DNA from: an uncultured Mordavella sp.
GTDB lineage: Bacteria > Bacillota > Clostridia > Lachnospirales > Lachnospiraceae
Reading direction: 5' to 3'
Assembly: GCA_902406105.1 (NCBI GenBank)
Contig: CABPCP010000020.1
Location: 1-46,779, forward strand
DNA: 46,779 nucleotides
The translations under genes were made by a program, and so were the position numbers. Below, in pieces: positions 1 to 7,414 of the stretch. Positions within the stretch are counted from its first letter, which is position 1. Each line of letters starts with the position of its first letter. The notes under the pieces were generated by a model. That model was not told where the DNA came from. It searched no databases and saw only the letters and a list, made by a program, of their open reading frames with translations.

Positions 1-990
1 GTTCTCCTTGCCGCTGCCTGCGCGGGTCAGATACAAGGAGAACAGGGGTGCCAGATTTTTTCCCCGGAAGGAGAGATGGGAGGAATGGTTCTTGAGGAAG
101 CAGGGATACCATACTATTCTCTGGGGCAAAGCGGGACGGAGACCTGCCGGGAAGATACGGTGGTTTTTGCGGAAAAAATGAAAGAACAGGGTGTGGATCT
201 TCTGGTGTTCTGCGGGGGAGACGGAACGGCGAGGGACATTTATGAGGCGGTGGGAAGCCATTTCCCCGTACTGGGTGTTCCCGCGGGCGTGAAGATGTAC
301 TCTGCCTGTTACGCGGTGAATCCCTGGCAGGCGGGAGAACTCCTGCGAGATTTTATCCGGGGAAAACATCTGTCCTTTGTCCCGCGCGAGGTGATGGATC
401 TTGACGAGGCGGATCTTGGAAAAGCATCTGTCAGTCCCGCGCTATACGGATTTCTGACGGTGCCGGACGATGGCGCGAGGCTGCAGCGGGCAAAAGAGAT
501 GAGCCGGGGAAACGCGGCGGAAGCCGAGATACTGGCGCTGGATGTTGTGTCGGAAAGGAAAGAGGGCATGCTCTATATCATCGGGCCGGGAGGCACTACT
601 TTCCAGATCAAGGAAAAAATGTGCGGCCGAGGGACACTGCGCGGCGTAGATGTGGTGAAAGACGGAAAGCTTCTGGCAAAAGACGCGGACGAAAAGACAA
701 TCTACGCGTTTTTAGAGGCGGGAGAGAGAGCAGAGATCATTGTGACTTGTATTGGCGGGAACGGTTTCCTGTTTGGCCGGGGAAATCAACAGATCAGTCC
801 AAGGATCATACGGAAAGTGACCAAGGAGCATATCCGCATCGCGGTGACAAGACAGAAGCTGGCAGGACTTGGGACAAGACCTATGCTGGTGGATACCGGA
901 GACCCGGAGACAGACCGTTATCTGGCGGGGTATTATAAGATCCGGTTTAACGCCCGTGAGTCGGCGCTGTACCGAGTGGAAAGAAATTGA
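1..990 (+). CDS. ATP-NAD kinase family protein (AcoX-like), 5' end outside the window
   Basis: The frame is open from base 1, so the gene starts left of the window; 329 residues are visible. The ATG at 76 is internal: it lies in the GEMGG motif, which in this family follows the N-terminal nucleotide-binding strand. Further on are FCGGDGTARD (the GGDGT signature of NAD kinase/diacylglycerol kinase-like folds) and VLGVPAGVKMYSA, both typical of the COG3199-type branch. These proteins are annotated as predicted ATP-NAD kinases, but the in vivo substrate of this branch is mostly unproven. The gene ends about 95 bp before gcvPA, which has its own promoter, so it belongs to an upstream transcript. 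In some Clostridia the family sits near glycine-metabolism genes, which fits its neighbour here. Confidence 0.85.
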   Translation, partial: VLLAAACAGQIQGEQGCQIFSPEGEMGGMVLEEAGIPYYSLGQSGTETCREDTVVFAEKMKEQGVDLLVFCGGDGTARDIYEAVGSHFPVLGVPAGVKMYSACYAVNPWQAGELLRDFIRGKHLSFVPREVMDLDEADLGKASVSPALYGFLTVPDDGARLQRAKEMSRGNAAEAEILALDVVSERKEGMLYIIGPGGTTFQIKEKMCGRGTLRGVDVVKDGKLLAKDADEKTIYAFLEAGERAEIIVTCIGGNGFLFGRGNQQISPRIIRKVTKEHIRIAVTRQKLAGLGTRPMLVDTGDPETDRYLAGYYKIRFNARESALYRVERN

Positions 991-997
991 CAAATAC

Positions 998-1026
998 TTG
1001 AGAGGTTTTAGCGAAAAGTGTAGAAT
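998..1026 (+). promoter_or_regulatory. Promoter for the gcvPA-gcvPB operon
   Basis: TTGAGA (998-1003), a 17-bp spacer and TAGAAT (1021-1026) form a good sigma-A type promoter just after the upstream stop codon. The leader to gcvPA is only about 50 nt, too short for a tandem glycine riboswitch, so glycine control of that kind is not seen here. Confidence 0.65.
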
Positions 1027-1055
1027 AAAAAGAGAGCGCGGAGGGTGTCTTGACC

Positions 1056-1085
1056 ATGAAAACAGGGATTATAGAAGGGAGCTGA
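1056..1085 (+). CDS. Possible 9-codon leader ORF overlapping the gcvPA start
   Basis: ATG at 1056 follows GGAGGG (1040-1045) by 10 nt and encodes MKTGIIEGS. Its TGA (1083-1085) overlaps the gcvPA ATG at 1085 as TGATG. It could couple translation to gcvPA, but so short an ORF may be chance. Confidence 0.25.
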   Translation: MKTGIIEGS

Positions 1086-2509
1086 TGAAAGTGGGAAAAG
1101 AGTTTGTACATCCATATATGCCAAATAGTGTTCCTGAGATCAAGGAGGAAATGCTGCGCAAGATCGGCGTAAAAAGCGTAGAAGAGATCTACAAAAGCGT
1201 GATTCCGGATGAACTTCTCTACAAAGAAAGGCTGGATCTGCCGGAACCGATCTTAAGCGAGCATGAACTGAAAAAGCATGTGATGGGAATTTTGGATAAA
1301 AATATATCAACGGAAGAATATACCAGTTTCCTGGGAGCGGGATGTTATAAACATCAGGTACCGGCGCTGTGTGATGAGATCAATTCCAGAGGGGAATTCC
1401 TGACAGGATACTGCGGGGATACCTACTCGGATCATGGAAAAATGCAGGCAATTTTCGAGTATGCGAGCATGATGGGAGAACTGCTGGATGCGGACGTGGT
1501 AAGCTATACCAATTACGATGGCGGCCAGGCAGTATCCTCGTCTCTCAGGATCGCCCTGCGGGTAATGGAAGGCAGAAATACGCCAAAGACAGAGGTTTTA
1601 GTGCCCTCCACCATGAATCCGGAGATTTTTTCTCAGGCGGAATCCTACTGCCGCGGTACTGCTAAGGTCGTAAAAGCAGCCTATGAGCCAGAGACAGGGC
1701 TTATGGACCTTTTAGACTTGGAAGATAAGCTGAAAACGGGAAAGGTGGGCGCCGTCTTCTATGAAAATCCCTCCTATCTTGGATTCTTTGAGACCAGAGG
1801 AGAGAAGATCGCGGAGCTGGCCCATCAATACGGAGCTCTGTGTATTGTCCAGCCGGAGGTGGCAGCCCTTGGCATCATGGAAAGCCCCATGAATCTGGGA
1901 GCGGATATTGTATGTGGAGATATCCAGCCGCTGGGAATGCACATCCAGTTTGGAGGCGGCCAGGCGGGATTTATTGCCTGCCGGCAGGATGTGGAACTGA
2001 TCCGGGAATTTCCTACCTATATGTACGGGATTGCGGAAACGGAGAAAGAAGGCGTCTACGGATGGGGACGGGCCATGAATGAACGCTGTTCCCATGGAAG
2101 CAGAGAGAACGCCAACGAATATTTTGGAACAGAGACCGGACTGTGGGGCATTACAGCGGGCGTTTATCTTGCCTGCATGGGTCCCCAGGGAATGTATGAA
2201 TTGGGCGAGACCATCATCCAGAATGTGAATTACGCTATCCGGAAGTTGAAAGAGGTACCTGGAATCCGGGTAAATGTATTCCAAAACAGGAATTTCCAGG
2301 AGTTTGTGGTAGATTTTACAGATACTGGGAAAACGGTAAAAGAAATCAACCAGGCGCTTTTGAAAGAGCGGATCTTTGGAGGCAAGGATCTAAGCGGGGA
2401 TTTCAAAGAACTGGGGCAGAGCGCCCTCTACTGCGTATCGGAGCTGACCACGGCAACGGAGATCGACCATTTGGCGGAAGTTTTGGATAAGATCGCAAGG
2501 GGGTGCTAG
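1085..2509 (+). CDS. gcvPA: Glycine dehydrogenase (decarboxylating) subunit 1
   Basis: Encodes 474 residues, the usual length of the N-terminal half P-protein of the two-subunit type found in Firmicutes and archaea. Together with GcvPB it forms the PLP-dependent P-protein of the glycine cleavage system, which decarboxylates glycine and passes aminomethyl to the H-protein lipoyl arm. The start MKVGKEFVHPYMPNSVPEIK and the following MLRKIGVKSVEEIY match the family N-terminus. The first ATG has the Shine-Dalgarno AAGGGAG only 3 nt away; GTG at 1091 is better spaced and would remove two residues. It nearly abuts gcvPB. gcvT, gcvH and lpd are not in this window, so they may lie upstream or elsewhere. 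Confidence 0.93.
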   Translation: MKVGKEFVHPYMPNSVPEIKEEMLRKIGVKSVEEIYKSVIPDELLYKERLDLPEPILSEHELKKHVMGILDKNISTEEYTSFLGAGCYKHQVPALCDEINSRGEFLTGYCGDTYSDHGKMQAIFEYASMMGELLDADVVSYTNYDGGQAVSSSLRIALRVMEGRNTPKTEVLVPSTMNPEIFSQAESYCRGTAKVVKAAYEPETGLMDLLDLEDKLKTGKVGAVFYENPSYLGFFETRGEKIAELAHQYGALCIVQPEVAALGIMESPMNLGADIVCGDIQPLGMHIQFGGGQAGFIACRQDVELIREFPTYMYGIAETEKEGVYGWGRAMNERCSHGSRENANEYFGTETGLWGITAGVYLACMGPQGMYELGETIIQNVNYAIRKLKEVPGIRVNVFQNRNFQEFVVDFTDTGKTVKEINQALLKERIFGGKDLSGDFKELGQSALYCVSELTTATEIDHLAEVLDKIARGC

Positions 2510-2511
2510 AG

Positions 2512-4068
2512 ATGGGATACTATAAAACAGACAGAGATTTTCACGAGGCAAGATGGGATGAGCCTATCATTATGGAACTTGGCAGTCCGGGGGAGCGGGG
2601 CGTATTGGTGCCAAAAGCGGATCCAAGGGCAGCGGAGGCTGTAGGAAAGGCGGAAGATCTTCTCCCGGAAGGATTAAGAAGAAAGAAGGCCCCCAAACTT
2701 CCAGAGATGTCCCAGATGCAGGTGCTGCGCCATTATATGAGGCTGTCCCAGGAAACCATCGGAACGGATATCAATATTGATATCGGCCTTGGAACCTGTA
2801 CCATGAAATACAGCCCTAAGATCAACGAACAGTTTGTGCGGTCAGATAAGTTAAAAGAGCTGCATCCCTATCAGGATGAGAGTACGGTTCAGGGGATCCT
2901 GGAGATCATGTACAAGGAAGAGCAGTACCTGAAAGCCATCTCAGGCATGGCAAAGGTAAGCCTTCAGCCCTCCGGAGGAACCCAGGCCATTTTCGCCAAT
3001 GTGGAGACCATCCGGGCATACCACGAGGCCAATGGCGAGGGAGAGAAGCGTAATGAGATTATTACCACAATCCTGTCTCATCCCGGCAATCCGGGAGCGG
3101 CGGCGACTCTAGGATATAAGGTCATCACCCTCTACCCGGATGAGAATGGAATCCCGGATATTGAAGCCTTAAAAGCGGCGGTATCAGAACATACGGCGGC
3201 GCTGATGATCACCAACCCGGAGGATACGGGAATCTACAATGAGAAGATCAGAGAATTCGTGGATATCGTCCATGAGGCCGGAGGATTATGTGTGTATGAC
3301 CAGGCCAATTTGAACGGCCTCTTCGGTATTACCAGGGCCAGAGACGCGGGATTTGACATGTGTCACTACAACCTGCACAAGTCTTTTTCATCGCCCCATG
3401 GCTGTCAGGGTCCGGGGGCCGGCGCTCAGTGCGTGTCGGAGAAATTGGCCAAATATGTGGCGTTCCCAACAGTGGAGTATGATGGGGAGAAGTATTATCT
3501 GGATTATCAGAGGCCGGACAGTATTGGGAAACTGCGGAAGTTCTATGGAGTTCCGGCGGTACTGGTGCGGGCCTACGCCTACATCCGAAGCCTGGGGCCG
3601 GACGGCATCAAGCAGATCGCCGAGCTGTCTATTTTGAATAATAACTACTTGCTGAAGAAGCTTTTGGAGATCGATGGGTTGTCCATGCCTATGGCTGAGG
3701 GCAAATACCGGCTGGAGCAGGCAAGATTAAGCTGGAAAAAACTGACTGACGAGACGGGCGTCACCACCGATGATATCTGCCGCCGGATCGTAGATTATGG
3801 GTTCCAGGATTATTTTGCCAGCCATCATCCCCGGATCATTCCGGAGCCGTTTACCCCGGAACCGGTGGAAACTTATTCCAAGGACGATATTGATGAGTTT
3901 GCGGCGGCCTTCAAGGCCATCGCGAAGGAGGCGAGGACGAATCCGGAGGTTGTAAAGACGGCGCCCCATAAGGCGGCCCTGTCCACCCAGATTCGGGAAG
4001 AATATCTGACAGAATGGGAGAAATTCGCCACCACCTGGCGGGGATACCTGAAGTATGTGAAGAAGTAG
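2512..4068 (+). CDS. gcvPB: Glycine dehydrogenase (decarboxylating) subunit 2
   Basis: Encodes 518 residues, about 30 longer than typical GcvPB, with the excess at the C-terminus. This subunit carries the PLP lysine: the motif HYNLHKSFSSPHG contains Lys290, followed by the glycine-rich GPGAG turn. Start ATG 2512 is preferred over GTG 2503 because AAGGGGG lies 8 nt upstream of the ATG and would overlap the GTG. It begins two bases after the gcvPA stop, so the subunits are translationally linked and probably made in equal amounts. The family acts in the cytoplasm in glycine cleavage, or in reverse to make glycine. Confidence 0.94.
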   Translation: MGYYKTDRDFHEARWDEPIIMELGSPGERGVLVPKADPRAAEAVGKAEDLLPEGLRRKKAPKLPEMSQMQVLRHYMRLSQETIGTDINIDIGLGTCTMKYSPKINEQFVRSDKLKELHPYQDESTVQGILEIMYKEEQYLKAISGMAKVSLQPSGGTQAIFANVETIRAYHEANGEGEKRNEIITTILSHPGNPGAAATLGYKVITLYPDENGIPDIEALKAAVSEHTAALMITNPEDTGIYNEKIREFVDIVHEAGGLCVYDQANLNGLFGITRARDAGFDMCHYNLHKSFSSPHGCQGPGAGAQCVSEKLAKYVAFPTVEYDGEKYYLDYQRPDSIGKLRKFYGVPAVLVRAYAYIRSLGPDGIKQIAELSILNNNYLLKKLLEIDGLSMPMAEGKYRLEQARLSWKKLTDETGVTTDDICRRIVDYGFQDYFASHHPRIIPEPFTPEPVETYSKDDIDEFAAAFKAIAKEARTNPEVVKTAPHKAALSTQIREEYLTEWEKFATTWRGYLKYVKK

Positions 4069-4079
4069 GAGAAAAGAGG

Positions 4080-4556
4080 ATGAGAAGAAAAGACAGGGAA
4101 ATAACAGAGACGGTTAAGAAACAAGAAATCATAGAGGCATGCAAGGTATGCAGGCTTGGTTTCGCAGATGAGGGCGGCGTCTATATTGTCCCTATGAATT
4201 TTGGATATTGTTACGAAGAGGAGCGGCTGGTCCTTTATTTCCATGGGGCCAAAGAAGGAAGGAAGATGGAGCTGGTCCGGAAGGAGCCGTCCGTAGGAAT
4301 TGAGATGGACTGCGGTCATGAGCTGGTGGAGGGGAGGCTTGCCTGCCAGTACAGTTACCATTATGCCAGCATCATCGGCAGAGGAAAGGCCGCGGAGGTA
4401 GTGGAACCGGAAGAAAAGTTAAAAGCGCTGGGGCTGATCATGAAGCATCAGACAGGGAAAGAGTTCGATGAATTTGAGACTAATCCAAAGCTGGAGAAAG
4501 CGGTGGCCATCATCCGGGTAGAGGTAGAAGATTATAGCTGTAAGCAGTATGTGTAG
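4080..4556 (+). CDS. Pyridoxamine 5'-phosphate oxidase-like flavin protein (NimA-type)
   Basis: Encodes 158 residues of the split-barrel flavin-binding fold. Seen in sequence: [10 protein letters not shown] near the start, [20 protein letters not shown] and [17 protein letters not shown], which are characteristic of the Pyridox_ox_2/NimA-like group. These proteins bind FMN or similar cofactors and some reduce 5-nitroimidazoles; the native substrate is usually unknown. It is not a true PNP oxidase. The start at 4080 has AGGAG overlapping the gcvPB stop, so it probably shares the gcvPAB transcript. An alternative reading is a general flavin reductase with no link to glycine metabolism. Confidence 0.8.
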   Translation: MRRKDREITETVKKQEIIEACKVCRLGFADEGGVYIVPMNFGYCYEEERLVLYFHGAKEGRKMELVRKEPSVGIEMDCGHELVEGRLACQYSYHYASIIGRGKAAEVVEPEEKLKALGLIMKHQTGKEFDEFETNPKLEKAVAIIRVEVEDYSCKQYV

Positions 4557-4573
4557 AAGACAGGAGGAGTATC

Positions 4574-4990
4574 ATGAAATCATATCGCAAGGAACTACAT
4601 TTTCATCTCCCTACCAGGCGGGGCCTGGTCAATATTACCCAGGAGGTACAGAATGCGGTCACTCAAAGTGGTGTCAAAGAAGGTCTGGTACTGGTGAACG
4701 CGATGAACATCACAGCCAGCGTATTCATCAATGATGACGAGAGCGGCCTGCATCAGGATTACGAGAAGTGGCTGGAAGGACTGGCCCCGGAGAAGCCCTA
4801 CAGTCTGTACAACCATAACGGCTATGAGGATAATGCGGACGCCCATCTGAAGCGGACGATCATGGGCCGGGAGACGGTAGTGGCCATCACAGAAGGAAGA
4901 CTGGACTTTGGAACCTGGGAACAGATCTTCTACTATGAATTTGACGGGAAACGGGATAAGCGGGTTCTGATCAAGGTGATCGGAGAGTAA
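4574..4990 (+). CDS. YjbQ family protein (UPF0047, secondary thiamine-phosphate synthase-like)
   Basis: Encodes 138 residues covering the whole family. Seen: [16 protein letters not shown] at the N-terminus, [37 protein letters not shown] and the C-terminal [13 protein letters not shown]. Members can weakly replace ThiE in E. coli, but their real role is not settled. The conserved histidines and the NADAHLK stretch are present, so the fold looks intact. AGGAGG lies 8 nt before the ATG. It is 17 nt behind the flavin protein and probably the last gene of the glycine decarboxylase transcript. Confidence 0.85.
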   Translation: MKSYRKELHFHLPTRRGLVNITQEVQNAVTQSGVKEGLVLVNAMNITASVFINDDESGLHQDYEKWLEGLAPEKPYSLYNHNGYEDNADAHLKRTIMGRETVVAITEGRLDFGTWEQIFYYEFDGKRDKRVLIKVIGE

Positions 4991-5045
4991 TTGCGGGTTT
5001 AGCCTGTTTGGCCCTGTATAAAAAGTCGTGGCGGAGGAAAGAAGA

Positions 5046-5810
5046 TTGAAATTGGATTTATCAGGTAAAATCGAAAAAATCATGGAAAAGCAGCAGATGT
5101 TTTCTCAAGCTAAGGGGGAAAAACTAGTATGGGATCCCTTTGTCAAGGATTTGCAGGTGCGGCTTAGCTGGAATTCAAATTCATTGGAGGGAAATACGCT
5201 CTCACTGGATGAAACACTTGCTGTAATAGAATACGATGAAGTGAGAACAGGCCATACATACACCGAGTATCAGGAAGCCAAAAGTATGTATCAGGCGGTC
5301 ACGGAGAAGCTGGCTTTTTCTAAAAATGTCACGATCGATCTGCCATGGATCAAAGAAGTCAATGGGCTTATCATGCAGAGTGATGGAAGATTCCGTGACA
5401 GAAATGTTTATGTCGGATCTCTGGCTGAAGCGACTTACTACCCTCCAGATCAAAGCAAAGTGCCTGAGGCAATGGACAGATTTGCAGGAGAGATCAAAGA
5501 GATGCCGCTGGATTCAATCAGGGAAAAGATTGCTTTTATCGCCGTCAAACATATTGAGTTTGAACGGATCCATCCGTTCTGTGACGGAAATGGCCGTACA
5601 GGAAGAATGATCATGAACCAGCAGCTTCTTAATTCTGGAATCTTGCCGGCAATTATTCTGGATCAGTCGAAATATCGGCAGGCGTTTCGCAGATATGAAC
5701 GGAATGGAGATACCGAACTGATGGAGTATATCGTTGCCCAAGGCGTTCTGGAAAGTTATAAAAAGCTGGGGGACATTTACGATAAATTTATGCAGATGGG
5801 CCGTGGATAA
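5046..5810 (+). CDS. Fic family protein with N-terminal inhibitory helix (class II)
   Basis: Encodes 254 residues. The catalytic motif HPFCDGNGRTGR is at about residues 176-187 and is complete, including the His and the GNGR anion-binding turn, so AMP transfer (or another nucleotidyl/phosphocholine transfer) is expected. SNSLEGN at about 44-50 matches the autoinhibitory pattern (S/T)xxxE(G/N), placing it in the N-terminal inhibition class. There is no adjacent antitoxin gene, in line with that class. I chose TTG 5046 because GGAGG (5033-5037) is 8 nt upstream; GTG 5028 has no such site. Codon use is AT-richer than in its neighbours, which suggests acquisition. Targets are unknown. Confidence 0.85.
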   Translation: MKLDLSGKIEKIMEKQQMFSQAKGEKLVWDPFVKDLQVRLSWNSNSLEGNTLSLDETLAVIEYDEVRTGHTYTEYQEAKSMYQAVTEKLAFSKNVTIDLPWIKEVNGLIMQSDGRFRDRNVYVGSLAEATYYPPDQSKVPEAMDRFAGEIKEMPLDSIREKIAFIAVKHIEFERIHPFCDGNGRTGRMIMNQQLLNSGILPAIILDQSKYRQAFRRYERNGDTELMEYIVAQGVLESYKKLGDIYDKFMQMGRG

Positions 5811-5812
5811 AC

Positions 5813-5987
5813 CTCAGTTCCGCCGCGCCCCCAGAGCTTCGCAAAACCCGCTCCTATAGGAGCTGTATCGCGGCTGCGCCGCGGTTTTGCTCATGAGTGG
5901 GCGCTCCCCTTATAGATAAGTACAGTCGGAATTTCATGCAAGCATAAATTCCTTCCCGAACTTATCTATGGCGGAACTGGGTTTTTT
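5813..5987 (+). repeat. Multi-branched palindromic intergenic element ending in a terminator-like base stem
   Basis: Starts 2 bp after the Fic stop. The outer stem pairs 5813-5824 with 5970-5981 (CAGTTCCGCC with GGCGGAACTG) and is followed by six T. Inside are nested arms: GCGCCC (5825-5830) with GGGCGC (5899-5904); GCAAAACC (5841-5848) with GGTTTTGC (5883-5890); the perfect palindrome GCTCCTATAGGAGC (5850-5863); GCGGC/GCCGC (5870-5882); TAGATAAGT (5913-5921) with ACTTATCTA (5960-5968), itself enclosing GGAATTTCATGC with GCATAAATTCC. It can fold as a three-branch structure and should terminate Fic transcription. The architecture looks like a dispersed repeat unit; copy number cannot be judged from this window. 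Confidence 0.8.
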
Positions 5988-5999
5988 GTGAATTAATGC

Positions 6000-6028
6000 T
6001 TTAAATCGCAAAAGTAATGTGTTATACT
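6000..6028 (+). promoter_or_regulatory. Promoter for the paaK-ior cluster
   Basis: TTTAAA (6000-6005), a 17-bp spacer and TATACT (6023-6028) preceded by TGT, giving an extended -10. It lies directly after the palindromic element. The roughly 70-nt leader holds two mutually exclusive small hairpins around CAGGC (6065-6069), with GCCTG (6076-6080) as one partner. Confidence 0.6.
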
Positions 6029-6102
6029 TATTTGGAAATTGGGCATTAAAGAAGCCCTGCCTTTCAGGCGAATTAGCCTGTGGCTGTGAAGGAGGAAGCA
6101 AG

Positions 6103-7413
6103 ATGATATGGGCAAAGGAAGAAACTCTGCCAAGAGCTGAGATCGAGAAGATCCAGTTAGAGAAATTAAAACAGACGGTACCCTATATCTATGAGAGAGT
6201 GGAACCATACCGCAGGAAAATGGAAGAGGCCGGAGTGAAGCCGGAAGATATCAAGAGCCTTGAGGATCTTAAGAAACTGCCATTTACATATAAATCTGAC
6301 TTTAAGGACAATTATCCTATGGGGCTTTTCGCGGTGGATAAAAAGGATCTGATCCGTTTCCACGCAAGCTCTGGGACTACCGGAAAGCCGACAGTGGTGG
6401 GATATACGAGAAAAGATCTGGAAGTGTGGCTGGGAAATGTGGCCAGGATCGCCTGTATGGGCGGCGCCACTCCAGACGATGTGGCGCAGATCGCCTTTGG
6501 ATACGGCACTTTTACTGGCGCCCTGGGGCTGCACGGAGGATTGGAAATGCTGGGGGCGTCAGTGATTCCTATGTCTTCCGGAAATACGAAGAAGCAGATC
6601 ATGTTCATGCAGGATATGGGGACTACACTCCTGGTGGCTACACCGTCCTACGCCCTGCATCTGGGTGAGGAGATCCGTGCCCGCGGCATCGACCCGGCCA
6701 AGGATCTGAAGGTCCATATCGGTCTCTTTGGAGGCGAGGGAATGACCGAGCCTATGAGAGATGAGATGCATAAAGTCTGGGGGGATCAGTTCTTCTGCAC
6801 CCAGAATTATGGGATGAGCGAACTGTGCGGCCCTGGTGTCGCAGGAGAGTGCGAGGCCCTGTGCGGAATGCACATCAATGAAGACTGGTTTATCCCGGAG
6901 ATCATCGATCCAAAGACGGAAGAAGTCCTTCCGCCGGGAGAGCGGGGAGAACTGGTGGTGACCTGCCTGGGGAAAGAAGCTCTGCCGCTGGTACGTTACC
7001 GGACAGGAGATATGACCAGGCTTTTCTATGAGCCATGCAGCTGCGGGCGTACGACCGCCAGGATGGAGAATCTGTCCGGCCGGGCGGACGATATGCTGGT
7101 GATCCGGGGCGTGAATGTATTCCCGACCCAGATTGAAGAAGTGCTTCTGCAGATTCCTGAAATCGGTCCTCACTATGAGATCCTGGTAGAGCGGAAAAAC
7201 CGGCTGGATGTAATGACGATCACGGTAGAACTGGTGGATGACCGCTTGCTGGACAGTTATAAAAAATTGAGCGAACTGGAGCAGAAGATCAAGAAGGGAC
7301 TGAAAGCCCAGCTTGGACTGGCGACGCAGATCAAATTGGTGGCGCCTTACTCGCTTCAGAGATTTGAAGGAAAAGCAAAGAGAGTAACAGATTTACGAAA
7401 GGATGGTTTATAA
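6103..7413 (+). CDS. paaK: Phenylacetate-CoA ligase family protein (first copy)
   Basis: Encodes 436 residues, full length for PaaK-type AMP-forming acyl-CoA ligases. Seen: the phosphate-binding loop HASSGTTGKPTVVGYT, the AMP-site region QNYGMSELCGPGV, VRYRTGDMT and the hinge/C-terminal GRADDMLVIRGVNVFPTQIE. The reaction joins an aryl acid such as phenylacetate or indoleacetate to CoA with ATP; next to IOR it may instead run with the pool of aryl-acetyl-CoA. The start at 6103 has GGAGG 8-10 nt upstream; the longer upstream frame would begin inside the promoter. It heads an operon with iorAB and is paralogous to the copy at 10412-11743, which keeps the same motifs. Confidence 0.92.
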   Translation: MIWAKEETLPRAEIEKIQLEKLKQTVPYIYERVEPYRRKMEEAGVKPEDIKSLEDLKKLPFTYKSDFKDNYPMGLFAVDKKDLIRFHASSGTTGKPTVVGYTRKDLEVWLGNVARIACMGGATPDDVAQIAFGYGTFTGALGLHGGLEMLGASVIPMSSGNTKKQIMFMQDMGTTLLVATPSYALHLGEEIRARGIDPAKDLKVHIGLFGGEGMTEPMRDEMHKVWGDQFFCTQNYGMSELCGPGVAGECEALCGMHINEDWFIPEIIDPKTEEVLPPGERGELVVTCLGKEALPLVRYRTGDMTRLFYEPCSCGRTTARMENLSGRADDMLVIRGVNVFPTQIEEVLLQIPEIGPHYEILVERKNRLDVMTITVELVDDRLLDSYKKLSELEQKIKKGLKAQLGLATQIKLVAPYSLQRFEGKAKRVTDLRKDGL

Positions 7414-7414
7414 A

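Noticed and set aside
991..1084. Glycine riboswitch before gcvPA
   Set aside because: Only about 94 bp are available, mostly promoter; no tandem aptamer sequence.
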